Position numbers and translations under genes: made by a program
Assembly: GCF_937877005.1 (NCBI RefSeq)
Contig: NZ_CALEFV010000075.1
Span: 1 to 29,298, forward strand
Direction of reading: 5' to 3'
Source: an uncultured Fibrobacter sp.
GTDB taxonomy: Bacteria > Fibrobacterota > Fibrobacteria > Fibrobacterales > Fibrobacteraceae
Length of the DNA stretch: 29,298 nt
Notes under the pieces: model-generated
What the model was told of the DNA's origin: nothing
What the model saw: the letters and a program-made list of their open reading frames with translations, nothing else
Database searches by the model: none
Part shown: positions 1-7,062 of the stretch, piece by piece
Position numbering within the stretch: the stretch's first letter is position 1
Layout: every line of letters starts with the position of its first letter

Positions 1-61
1 TTGCTTTTAGGGAATATACATCTTTTTCAGGGATGTTAGGCGAATTTAGACATTCGTCCGA

Positions 62-96
62 GAAAAAACTCCCCGAGCGCTAAGGCCGGGGAGGGG
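62..96 (-). terminator. Intrinsic terminator of the J-domain/vWA operon
   Basis: On the minus strand a 7-bp GC-rich stem (CTCCCCG pairing with CGGGGAG, plus positions 69-75 and 87-93) is followed directly by a T run (plus-strand A run 63-68). It begins just after the stop codon of the vWA gene. Stem plus T tract is the classic rho-independent form, so the operon very likely ends here. Confidence 0.85.
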
Positions 97-97
97 T

Positions 98-1075
98 TTA
101 CTTTGTCGATTTATTTAGAAAGGTCGCCAAAGCCCAATAATTTTTTTTCTCTTCTATCAACTTCGCTTGCTCCTTGATATGAACCAATGCTGGAATGGGG
201 CGTAAGGTAATCTTTAGTTCTTCCTTTTCCAATTCGTCAATCTTGCCCGCATCCTTTGCCGCCATGCCCTTGATGATGTCGACAATGTCGTCAATTTGCT
301 CAACACCGATGGCTATACCTCCCGTGACATTCGCAATCCAGGAGAAAAATTTAGGATGGTCAAGCCGGGAGACATGACGACTGAAATTGCCGATTTCTAC
401 TTCGTAGAGCGTAGATTGGCTGCGGTAATCGCAGCCTGCCGAGCAGTATACCGTGTTTATGGTGACCTGCTTCTTGAAAAGCGACTCGGTGATTTTGAAA
501 TAGTCGTGCTGGTAAGGGCATTCGCTAACTTCGTGTGGCCGGGCATCCCCAAAAAGCACAATGGAATGCGTATTGATTTCACTCCAGTTCATCTCGAGTG
601 CATCATGGAGAGCGTCTTCGACCGCTTCATCTGTGTCACCGCCGTTTCCATCGGGCGTACCCAAGATAAACGACTGCAACTGCTCAACATTGACCGTTAA
701 CGGCTGGACCTTCGTGATGTAGGGGTCTCCGCTCCCGTGATCCAGGTAAAAGATGATGCCTATGCGCAGGTTGGGGATGAGTTGGAAAAGCGTCGTGCAT
801 ATTTCGGTAAACTTACGTTTCAATATTGCGTGATAGGCGGACATAGATCCCGTTAAATCACCCATCAGCACCAGGTCAAGCCCCTTGTGCGCCTGCTGTT
901 CCTTCTGCATTTTCTGCTTTATGGAGTCTCCCTTGAGGACGTTTCCCAAAGCCCCCTGCTTTTGCACGGAGGCAATGTTGAATGTCTTGATAGGCTTGTC
1001 GTCTTTCTTAACGACAAGGCTTCCGCTCGGCTTCTTTAGGGCCGGCAGGTGGAGTTTTGTTTCTACTTTTTCCAT
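98..1075 (-). CDS. vWA-domain protein with a MIDAS-like metal site
   Basis: This 325-residue protein has a von Willebrand factor A domain in its central part. A DLTGSMS motif near residues 73-79 matches the DxSxS metal-binding motif with Thr replacing the first Ser. A GNGGDTDEA stretch near 143-151 would supply the third MIDAS Thr, and FGDARPH near 175-181 follows a core strand. No signal peptide or membrane segment is visible, so it is probably cytoplasmic. The reading frame extends upstream to 1168, but the ATG at 1075 is preferred because a GGGAG ribosome site precedes it and it starts 2 nt after the stop of the J-domain gene. vWA domains usually mediate metal-dependent protein contacts; the partner here is unknown, and the coupled J-domain protein is the obvious candidate. 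Confidence 0.85.
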   Translation of the reverse strand: MEKVETKLHLPALKKPSGSLVVKKDDKPIKTFNIASVQKQGALGNVLKGDSIKQKMQKEQQAHKGLDLVLMGDLTGSMSAYHAILKRKFTEICTTLFQLIPNLRIGIIFYLDHGSGDPYITKVQPLTVNVEQLQSFILGTPDGNGGDTDEAVEDALHDALEMNWSEINTHSIVLFGDARPHEVSECPYQHDYFKITESLFKKQVTINTVYCSAGCDYRSQSTLYEVEIGNFSRHVSRLDHPKFFSWIANVTGGIAIGVEQIDDIVDIIKGMAAKDAGKIDELEKEELKITLRPIPALVHIKEQAKLIEEKKNYWALATFLNKSTK

Positions 1076-1077
1076 GG

Positions 1078-2601
1078 TTATTTCTCCCGTGTTTTGTGTG
1101 AATCTCTTGATGCGACGTAGGTACTGTCGTAAGTCGCTCTCTTTTCCGCGTCGGATAGTATATCCCACGCCTCGTTCAGTTGCTTGAACCGTTCGGTGTA
1201 TTCCTCGCGATTATCTTCGGTCGCCTTGTCCGGATGGAACATCTTGGCCATCTTCTTGTACTGCCTCTTGAGTTGTTTGATGTCAAACTCCGTGTAGTCT
1301 GTGGCTTCATCATACTCGTCGTCGTAAAGGACCTTGTACAGGTCTACCCATCCGTCCGATGTATCCGGGGCTTCTTCACCTGGGGCTTCCGATGTGCTTG
1401 CGTAATTATTCAAGATGGTGATGATGTCTTCGTAACCCTTGCAATAACTCAAGCCTTCGACTATGTTCCTGTAGCTTTCCGCAAAAAAGAACGATTTCAG
1501 GTACTTGTCGGCTTCGAGAACGCAGTTCTCTATTTTCCCGAGCCACACGGAAAAATCGAGGCCTGAAGATTCGGCATGCTCCTTGATGGCGGCGTATTGG
1601 CTTTTGAGTTCTTCGTAGGCAAGATTGATTTCGTCAATAGGCACAGAGAACCCTTTGAATGTTCCGCTTGCATATTTCTCGTCAAGTTCTTTGAATTTTT
1701 GTATCGATTCCTCAAGAGCCTTGATGCTGACGCGGATGGTTTCCTTGACTACAATCTTCGCCTTTTTCCCGTCTTCGCTGTCATCATACTTGATGTTGTC
1801 GAAGGTTTCGGATACGGCTTCCATATCGGCCAATTTTCGGTCGTATTCCTTGATTTTCTCGTTAAGATTGTTCTCTATCTCGGAGTGGTCCTTTTCCCAG
1901 CGCTCCTTCTCGGCTTCGAACGCTTCTCGCATTTCGCGTTCTCGAGATTCAAACGTTCTTTCCTTTTCCTCCACTTCGGCCAATCGCGACGCGATGGAAG
2001 ATTCCTTTTCGGAACATTCCTTTTCGCGGGTTTCGAGATTCGCTATTTTAGCCTTGTATTCATCTTTGAGCGCGTCGGCTGTTTTCTGCTTTTCTTCGTA
2101 GGTTTCCTTTTCCTGATTGTACTCCTTTTCTGCTTTCTCGGCCTTTGCGACCCTTTCCTTCATGGCGGAGCGCTCGTCTTTGATGTTTTGGCGCTCGGCG
2201 TCAAGATCGGCATCCTTGATGGCAACGCGTTGTTCATCCTTGCGGACATTTTCGCTCCTGATGTGTATTGATATTTCTTCCTTGCGGATGGCCTCCTTGC
2301 GATCCTTCAGGTCATCTTCCCATCCCGCCAGGCGGTTCTGCTGCTGTTGCAGTTCCACTTGTAGCGAGCGGTTTTCGTCAACGGTCTTCTGGAAGTCGGC
2401 GACCTGGTTGTTGAATACGTCAATACCTTGCTTAATCCCGTTGCTATTGAGAATGGATTGGTTCAGCACATCGATCGCCTGAGTGTTTATGGCCGCAGAC
2501 TTGGTCAGGTTTCGCTCCGTGCGCTTAATCCGCTTGGCCTGCTCACGTTCCCGCAGGGCCTGCTCTTTTTTTCGCTTTCCGAAATTGAATATCGAAAACA
2601 T
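1078..2601 (-). CDS. Coiled-coil protein with a C-terminal J domain
   Basis: This is a 507-residue protein. Residues about 60-290 are rich in Glu, Lys, Arg and Gln without Pro and read as a long coiled coil. Residues about 418-495 form a J domain with the HPD tripeptide at 456-458, followed by a helix ending in EKRATYDS, as in DnaJ. The J domain normally stimulates Hsp70 ATPase. Here it sits at the C-terminus and lacks the Gly/Phe and zinc regions of true DnaJ, so this is a specialised co-chaperone. A GGGGG ribosome site precedes ATG 2601. The gene starts 10 nt after the small Cys/His gene and ends 2 nt before the vWA gene, so the three are probably one transcript. Its client is unknown; the coil could serve for oligomerisation or for binding the vWA protein. 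Confidence 0.85.
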   Translation of the reverse strand: MFSIFNFGKRKKEQALREREQAKRIKRTERNLTKSAAINTQAIDVLNQSILNSNGIKQGIDVFNNQVADFQKTVDENRSLQVELQQQQNRLAGWEDDLKDRKEAIRKEEISIHIRSENVRKDEQRVAIKDADLDAERQNIKDERSAMKERVAKAEKAEKEYNQEKETYEEKQKTADALKDEYKAKIANLETREKECSEKESSIASRLAEVEEKERTFESREREMREAFEAEKERWEKDHSEIENNLNEKIKEYDRKLADMEAVSETFDNIKYDDSEDGKKAKIVVKETIRVSIKALEESIQKFKELDEKYASGTFKGFSVPIDEINLAYEELKSQYAAIKEHAESSGLDFSVWLGKIENCVLEADKYLKSFFFAESYRNIVEGLSYCKGYEDIITILNNYASTSEAPGEEAPDTSDGWVDLYKVLYDDEYDEATDYTEFDIKQLKRQYKKMAKMFHPDKATEDNREEYTERFKQLNEAWDILSDAEKRATYDSTYVASRDSHKTREK

Positions 2602-2611
2602 CGTTTACCCC

Positions 2612-2965
2612 CTAGCGCGACTTGTGTGTTAAATGGTAACCAGAGCGGGTCTCGCACGGATAGATATATAGTGGGCCTGCGCCTTCCGATTCCCGCTTTG
2701 TCTTGGCTTTTAGGGCGTCCTCATACGATAGGTATAAGTCCTTGTGACGCCCACAGCTATCGGCGCAATTGCAGGCATTGTGCAAGACGTTGATGCGCGA
2801 TGCGGTAGGGGCGAGGTGCCATAGGCCACAGCGTTCGCAGCGGTAGGCGTAAAGGCTCCTGCCGTTTCGGAGCTGGTAGTCTGCAGATTGTTGGGCTTCC
2901 GCTTCTGTATTGTAAACGGAAAGAGGGGTTCCCGTAGCTCGGGAAAAGCATGTTGTTGACTTCAT
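2612..2965 (-). CDS. Small duplicated Cys/His (zinc-ribbon-like) protein
   Basis: This 117-residue protein consists of two similar halves. Residues 18-53 and 78-114 both run from a Tyr-led acidic helix to an LYxYxCE segment and end in a His-Leu pair (YRCERCGLWHL and YPCETRSGYHL). The first copy has CxxC (C43, C46) plus H50. The second has lost one Cys of the pair (C104, then T106-R107). A middle cluster C65, C67, C71, H74 could complete a second metal site. Zinc binding is inferred from these residues only. ATG 2965 is preceded by AAAGGAAC and a plausible promoter. It is the first gene of the J-domain/vWA operon. I do not recognise a named family. Confidence 0.7.
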   Translation of the reverse strand: MKSTTCFSRATGTPLSVYNTEAEAQQSADYQLRNGRSLYAYRCERCGLWHLAPTASRINVLHNACNCADSCGRHKDLYLSYEDALKAKTKRESEGAGPLYIYPCETRSGYHLTHKSR

Positions 2966-2981
2966 AGTTGTTCCTTTGGGG

Positions 2982-3048
2982 GTAATAGAAGTACACTGCC
3001 CATTCAGTCAAATGGGCTCATATGCCTATTGTTTTGAATATCAATAGG
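2982..3048 (-). promoter_or_regulatory. Promoter with two related inverted repeats (probable operators)
   Basis: Reading on the minus strand, TTGACT (plus 3006-3011) and TATTAC (plus 2982-2987) are separated by 18 nt and lie just upstream of the Cys/His gene. A perfect inverted repeat, GCCCATT-N6-AATGGGC (2998-3017), covers the -35 box. A second, related one, GCCTATT-N12-AATAGG (3024-3048), lies next to it. Shared half-sites of the form GCCYATT suggest two binding sites for one dimeric regulator. The regulator is not identified in the window. Confidence 0.5.
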
Positions 3049-3169
3049 AAAGGAATCTATTGCAGCGAAAAAGTGCTACATTTGAATGGACTTGGTGTAC
3101 TTCGGTTGAACGAAAATTCACCAGGCCACAGAAGTGAGGAATGCCCTGTAGCCTAGATGAATCGACAAG

Positions 3170-3316
3170 TTACTTCTTCCTCCCCTGGTAAAGCTTGTTA
3201 TTGGGGTTACATTGGTCTGCGTGATTGTTCATACGCAACTGGTACTGGTAATTATTCGGGTTCATCTGATCCGCATGATGGTTCAGATCAGTCTGGGTCA
3301 TGTTCTTGTTTGCCAT
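3170..3316 (-). CDS. 48-residue protein with a duplicated NHxADQxNPNN motif
   Basis: A short open frame encodes a 48-residue protein made mostly of two copies of one motif. NHHADQMNPNNYQYQ is followed by NNHADQCNPNNKLYQ, 19 residues later. It starts with MANKNMTQTDL and ends in a basic GRKK tail. A GGAG ribosome site lies 7-8 nt before ATG 3316. The internal repeat at protein level, the ribosome site and the proper stop make it very unlikely to be random. I cannot assign a function; Asn-rich repeats of this kind recall other unannotated small bacterial proteins, but I cannot name a family with certainty. It is read in the same direction as the operon downstream and the large gene upstream. 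Confidence 0.7.
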   Translation of the reverse strand: MANKNMTQTDLNHHADQMNPNNYQYQLRMNNHADQCNPNNKLYQGRKK

Positions 3317-3340
3317 GATGGTCTCCGTAGTTAAATGTTA

Positions 3341-3368
3341 AAAGCGTACCCCACTCGGGATACGCTTT
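3341..3368 (-). promoter_or_regulatory. Leader hairpin upstream of the 48-residue protein
   Basis: AAAGCGTA (3341-3348) and TACGCTTT (3361-3368) form an 8-bp stem, extended by CCC/GGG pairs near the loop. On the minus strand it ends in a short TTTT run and sits about 25 nt upstream of the start codon. A TATTAT or TATACG -10 candidate (plus 3375-3383) lies just before it. It could be an attenuator, an mRNA-stabilising 5' hairpin, or a weak terminator. Confidence 0.4.
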
Positions 3369-3390
3369 AAATATCGTATAATAGTCGTCT

Positions 3391-3421
3391 GATTCCTACG
3401 GGAGAAAGTTTGCAAAAATTT
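3391..3421 (+). repeat. 31-bp imperfect direct repeat, copy A
   Basis: This stretch matches 6064-6094 in the same orientation at about 25 of 31 positions. The best-conserved core is GGGAGAAAGTT followed by GCAAAAATT. The two copies bracket the AT-rich 833-residue gene together with its terminator. Confidence 0.6.
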
Positions 3422-3430
3422 CAGAGAACT

Positions 3431-3465
3431 AAAAATGTCAAATTTCGATAAATTTCGGCATTTTT
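3431..3465 (-). terminator. AT-rich, potentially bidirectional terminator
   Basis: AAAAATG (3431-3437) pairs with CATTTTT (3459-3465), and two AAATTT blocks (3440-3445 and 3450-3455) pair inside, with a CGAT loop. A T run follows on either strand. It lies about 24 nt past the stop codon of the 833-residue gene and is its likely terminator. Confidence 0.6.
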
Positions 3466-3488
3466 CTTGAAAAATATCATATACTGAT

Positions 3489-5990
3489 TTAGATTAACGA
3501 TTGGAGATATTCTGCTACTTCACGACACCGTTGCGCTCTTATTTCATGATCCGATTTTCCAGAAAACCCACCCATAGACCATTCCCTATCAAACTTTCGT
3601 GCATTATCACGCCATTTGCTAAGTTCTCTTTTTACTATATCAATGGATTCGTTCTTAATTATGTTTTCCGTCATTTTTTTTACACCGTTTAGCCAGCCTA
3701 TTTCGGCGGCCAAGCAGCCGGCATTATAATCTTTGGGGCGCCTTATTTTAGTACAATCGCATTCTGTTATGGGACGGGCTTGGTTATCTAGTAAATAATC
3801 TAAGATGCCTAAAAATTCTTCTTCAGAAACATTATCGTCTAAATATTTATACTCTAACACATTTTGCATATTCTGAAAAACCATATTTATTTGATCACTT
3901 AATTCTTGTGCAGCCATTAATTTGTTTTCGTTATAGTTTATTGGATTATTGGGAGAACGCATGCTCCAATAATCCGCCAAGTCCGCTGGATCAAAATCAA
4001 ATATACGGAGCCAGGGATTATTTTGAAAGTCTTTTTCGATAACTGGTCGATCGTATTTTTTTTCAAATTGTCTGACTACCCAGAAAAGTGGTGTTCTAGG
4101 ATGATAGCTTGTATTTTTATTCATCCATTCCTTAATTGTTCCCTCTCCTAAATATTGTTTATGCAAGTCAACAACTGCAGAAATCACATCCATTTTGCAA
4201 GTGCAAACAGCTTGATTTAGAATGCTATCATTTGAAAGAACCGTTGTTGAGAAAATGGCATGCGGATTAGTACGAGATGGATTCCTATAATGGGGTAATA
4301 AGCTCTTGAATATTTGCTCTGCCGATTCTATCTGTTTGGCAAAATTCCGTTTAAAAACTTCGTATGCTTTCGCAATGCCATTTTGAGGAAGAAAAACAGG
4401 TTCATCAAACTGATTTTTTGATATAAATGCAATTGCAAAAGCATTAAGATACTCTTGTTTTTCTTTATATATATATTCTTTTATATTTGAATCATTATAT
4501 AAAGGACTTTCATCAGGAACAAGATAGGTTTTGGCGTAGCTCATGTGTTGCGATAAATCCATATTGACCAAGCACCAATACAATGCAGAATCATTTGTGT
4601 TTGACACATTGGCTATTTGTGCACCTTTTTTTAGCAAGTCCCTTACATGATCGGGTTCATTTAATTGCGTAAAAAGAACTATTGGAGGACAATGCTTCGC
4701 GTTGCCAAAGTTCACATCTTTATTAGGCTTATTTAAATTGGGCTTAGGTATAGATGTAGTTGACTTGTCAACCTTTTGATAAGGATGGAGAAAATCAAGT
4801 CTTTCATTAAAGCGTCGATTATAATTATTAATATAAATATTTTCTTTTTCTTTATTGTCAAGAGGAAAATTTAACCGCTCTATATCATACAGAATTCCAT
4901 AGTTATATATACGCTTTAAGAGGCTTATTAATGAAATCTTTCTTGCTTTTTTTGCTTTTTTGTCAAGTCCGTTTTTATCATCATTGTATTCGTGGGCGAT
5001 AACAGACAATACTAAAATATACCAGTCCCAATCTTTACAATCTCCTACATAAAAATAAAAAGGGATAATCTTTGTTATATATGATATTGCTGTGCTATAA
5101 TCACCTTTGCATATAAGGTGCTTGATTTCTAATAACACTATGAATGGATAAGAATATGGAGAAAAAGTCTCCTTTACCCTTTTTAGATGTTCCTCGTTAT
5201 CTTGCAGGGAATATGGGAATTTCGGTCCTTTTATTTTAGCATATAAATCATAAAGCTCTTTTTCCTCCTTAGATTCAACTACATTATTTTTCATCGCCAT
5301 TTCAGCATTTAAGGAGGTTGGATAAATCTCGTTGCATTTCTGCCAAAACCATAAGGCGAGTATTTTTTCTTTTTGCAACAATGGTCCCGATACAGGCCCC
5401 TTTTCCAGTAGATTCAAAAAAGCAGAAAGACTATCTATTTCTGGCGTTGCTCCATTTAGCCAATTTCTATAATTATTTAGTATTCTTGCTTGGTTTTCGT
5501 TCTCTATTTTGATTGATTTTTCATCAAAATCAAGTCCTTTCAATAACGCCGTAAACGGCTTATTGTTAGATGGTTTTGCGTTCATCCATTCACTAGAATA
5601 ATAATTTTGGTTCAAGCCAAATGCATCCATAAAAAAAGAGCGCATCAAAGTTTGAATATAAAAATTTTTGTCAGACGCTCTCGCCATAGGAGCTTTAAGG
5701 TACTTTACATATTTTTCAATAAAGATATTTGTTTGAATTTTATCTAAACCAAAATATTTAAACCATAATAAAATATCCCTTTTTTCAATATTCTTATTCC
5801 CCTTCTTAACCTCGGTTAAACGAGTCCGAACATTTATGAAACTATCTTTTTCATTATCATCTTCGCCATTCAAGTCAATTATTCTTACTAAGAATACATC
5901 CATTGCCAGCAAAACTTCCTCTATTGTAGGAAGGCGTTCATCCAACTTCAGTGGATCCTCAAGAAATTTTTCATAGTTGTTTACTGACAT
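3489..5990 (-). CDS. Unrecognised 833-residue protein with ankyrin-like stretches
   Basis: I do not recognise a family for this large protein, which is probably soluble: no signal peptide or convincing membrane span is seen. The N-terminal 400 residues are helical and charged, with a TPR-like stretch near 296-317. Residues about 434-475 look like an ankyrin repeat (PPIVLFTQLNEPDHVRDLLK, then a loop and SALYWCL). Weaker ankyrin-like stretches occur near 590-640 and 755-775. The gene is visibly much richer in A and T, and in codons such as AAA, AAT and ATA, than the neighbouring genes, which suggests horizontal acquisition. ATG 5990 has an AGGAG ribosome site 9 nt upstream. It has its own terminator and stands alone between direct repeats. 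A role in phage defence or another accessory function is possible but not shown. Confidence 0.75.
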   Translation of the reverse strand: MSVNNYEKFLEDPLKLDERLPTIEEVLLAMDVFLVRIIDLNGEDDNEKDSFINVRTRLTEVKKGNKNIEKRDILLWFKYFGLDKIQTNIFIEKYVKYLKAPMARASDKNFYIQTLMRSFFMDAFGLNQNYYSSEWMNAKPSNNKPFTALLKGLDFDEKSIKIENENQARILNNYRNWLNGATPEIDSLSAFLNLLEKGPVSGPLLQKEKILALWFWQKCNEIYPTSLNAEMAMKNNVVESKEEKELYDLYAKIKGPKFPYSLQDNEEHLKRVKETFSPYSYPFIVLLEIKHLICKGDYSTAISYITKIIPFYFYVGDCKDWDWYILVLSVIAHEYNDDKNGLDKKAKKARKISLISLLKRIYNYGILYDIERLNFPLDNKEKENIYINNYNRRFNERLDFLHPYQKVDKSTTSIPKPNLNKPNKDVNFGNAKHCPPIVLFTQLNEPDHVRDLLKKGAQIANVSNTNDSALYWCLVNMDLSQHMSYAKTYLVPDESPLYNDSNIKEYIYKEKQEYLNAFAIAFISKNQFDEPVFLPQNGIAKAYEVFKRNFAKQIESAEQIFKSLLPHYRNPSRTNPHAIFSTTVLSNDSILNQAVCTCKMDVISAVVDLHKQYLGEGTIKEWMNKNTSYHPRTPLFWVVRQFEKKYDRPVIEKDFQNNPWLRIFDFDPADLADYWSMRSPNNPINYNENKLMAAQELSDQINMVFQNMQNVLEYKYLDDNVSEEEFLGILDYLLDNQARPITECDCTKIRRPKDYNAGCLAAEIGWLNGVKKMTENIIKNESIDIVKRELSKWRDNARKFDREWSMGGFSGKSDHEIRAQRCREVAEYLQSLI

Positions 5991-6063
5991 TTATTTTGCT
6001 CCTATAGTAATATTGTTAAATATATATGTTTTCCCAATATCAAATAAAGATTATTTCTTTCAG

Positions 6064-6094
6064 GATTTCGAGGGGAGAAAGTTCGCAAAAATTC
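6064..6094 (+). repeat. 31-bp imperfect direct repeat, copy B
   Basis: This is the partner of 3391-3421. It lies between the 833-residue gene and the divergently read NYN-domain gene, about 120 bp upstream of the latter's start. Short similarity also reappears farther on: ATCATATA occurs near 3476-3483 and near 6197-6204. Confidence 0.6.
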
Positions 6095-6199
6095 TTCAAT
6101 CCTTCAAATTGCGTTTTTTAGCGAAAAAAAGCGTTTTGTTCATTGCTTTACATTTTCTGTAAAAGCTCTGTTTTCCTAGCCCCTAAGTGAAAAAAATCA

Positions 6200-6205
6200 T
6201 ATATT
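6200..6205 (+). promoter_or_regulatory. TATATT -10 candidate, leaderless start of NYN gene
   Basis: TATATT ends 7 nt before ATG 6213, and no Shine-Dalgarno sequence is present. Transcription would begin at or next to the start codon. No clear -35 box is seen. Confidence 0.45.
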
Positions 6206-6212
6206 CCCTACT

Positions 6213-6929
6213 ATGGACACGGAAAAGAAAATAGCCCTGATTATCGACTGCGACAACGCCAAGGCAGACGCCATCTACGGCATCATGGAAGAACTCTCCA
6301 AGTTCGGGGAGACGAGCATCCGCAGGGCGTATGGCAACTGGAAAGGTAGCAACCCCTGGGAAGAGGTCTTGCATCCGTTTGCGATTCAGCCGATACAGCA
6401 GTTCCCCTACACGAAGGGGAAGAATGCGACCGACCTCGCGATGACTATCGACGTGATGGAACTCTTGTTCACGGAGAGCATCGACATTTTCGCCATCGTG
6501 AGTAGCGATTCGGATTTCACTCCGCTTGCCATGAAACTTAGGGCCAAGTCAAAACAGGTCATCGGGTTCGGCGAAGAAAAGACGCCGCAGCCGTTCATCG
6601 ATTCGTGCAATTCCTTCATCTACATCGACAAGTTCAAGAAGCCGACCGAATCGGACGAGGCGACGAACAACATCGAACCACTCGACCGCAACAAGCTGCG
6701 CGGCAACGCGAAAATCATGAACGCCATCCGCAAGGCAATCAGCGAAGAGGCCGATGAAGCGGGCTGGGCAATTGCATCCAAGATTTCACAGCAGATCAAC
6801 CGCCAGATTTCGCTGAGCCCCAAGAACTTTGGCTACGCCAAGTGGCCTGCCCTTATCCGCGCCACGGAGTATTTTGAGGAAAGTAAGAATTCCAAGGGAC
6901 AGTTAGTCTTCCGCATCAAGAAGAAGTAA
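6213..6929 (+). CDS. NYN-domain (LabA/DUF88-type) RNase-like protein with LOTUS domain
   Basis: The first 145 of 238 residues form a NYN (PIN-like) domain. It has LIIDCDN (D12, D14, N15), NATDLAMTID (D74, D80) and the SSDSDF signature (residues 97-102), the acidic residues that bind metal in this nuclease superfamily. Residues about 163-236 match an OST-HTH/LOTUS domain, an RNA-binding winged helix, ending in LVFRIKKK. The NYN-LOTUS pair is a known bacterial architecture and points to RNA binding or cleavage in the cytoplasm; the target is unknown. Base composition is like the core genes here and unlike the AT-rich gene next to it. It is read alone, with a leaderless-type start. Confidence 0.9.
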   Translation: MDTEKKIALIIDCDNAKADAIYGIMEELSKFGETSIRRAYGNWKGSNPWEEVLHPFAIQPIQQFPYTKGKNATDLAMTIDVMELLFTESIDIFAIVSSDSDFTPLAMKLRAKSKQVIGFGEEKTPQPFIDSCNSFIYIDKFKKPTESDEATNNIEPLDRNKLRGNAKIMNAIRKAISEEADEAGWAIASKISQQINRQISLSPKNFGYAKWPALIRATEYFEESKNSKGQLVFRIKKK

Positions 6930-7034
6930 AACTTTCGCAAAAGCACTCTATACGCATTTTCATAGCGTAAATAAGTTAAATTCAACATTTTTGTGTAAAA
7001 TCTCATAAAAAACACCATCTGTCCGATTAAAACA

Positions 7035-7040
7035 TATATT
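7035..7040 (+). promoter_or_regulatory. TATATT -10 candidate upstream of DUF4832-type lipoprotein
   Basis: TATATT ends 22 nt before ATG 7063, leaving room for a short leader with the GGAG ribosome site at about 7053-7056. The -35 region is not clear. Confidence 0.4.
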
Positions 7041-7062
7041 AAGAAAAACACCTGGAGATTTT

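Noticed and set aside
1076..1168. Upstream extension of the vWA gene into the J-domain gene
   Set aside because: A ribosome site and tight coupling support ATG 1075; the extra 31 residues overlap the J-domain coding region.
6932..6985. TACGC-N9-GCGTA hairpin after the NYN gene as a terminator
   Set aside because: The stem is only 5 bp and no T run follows.
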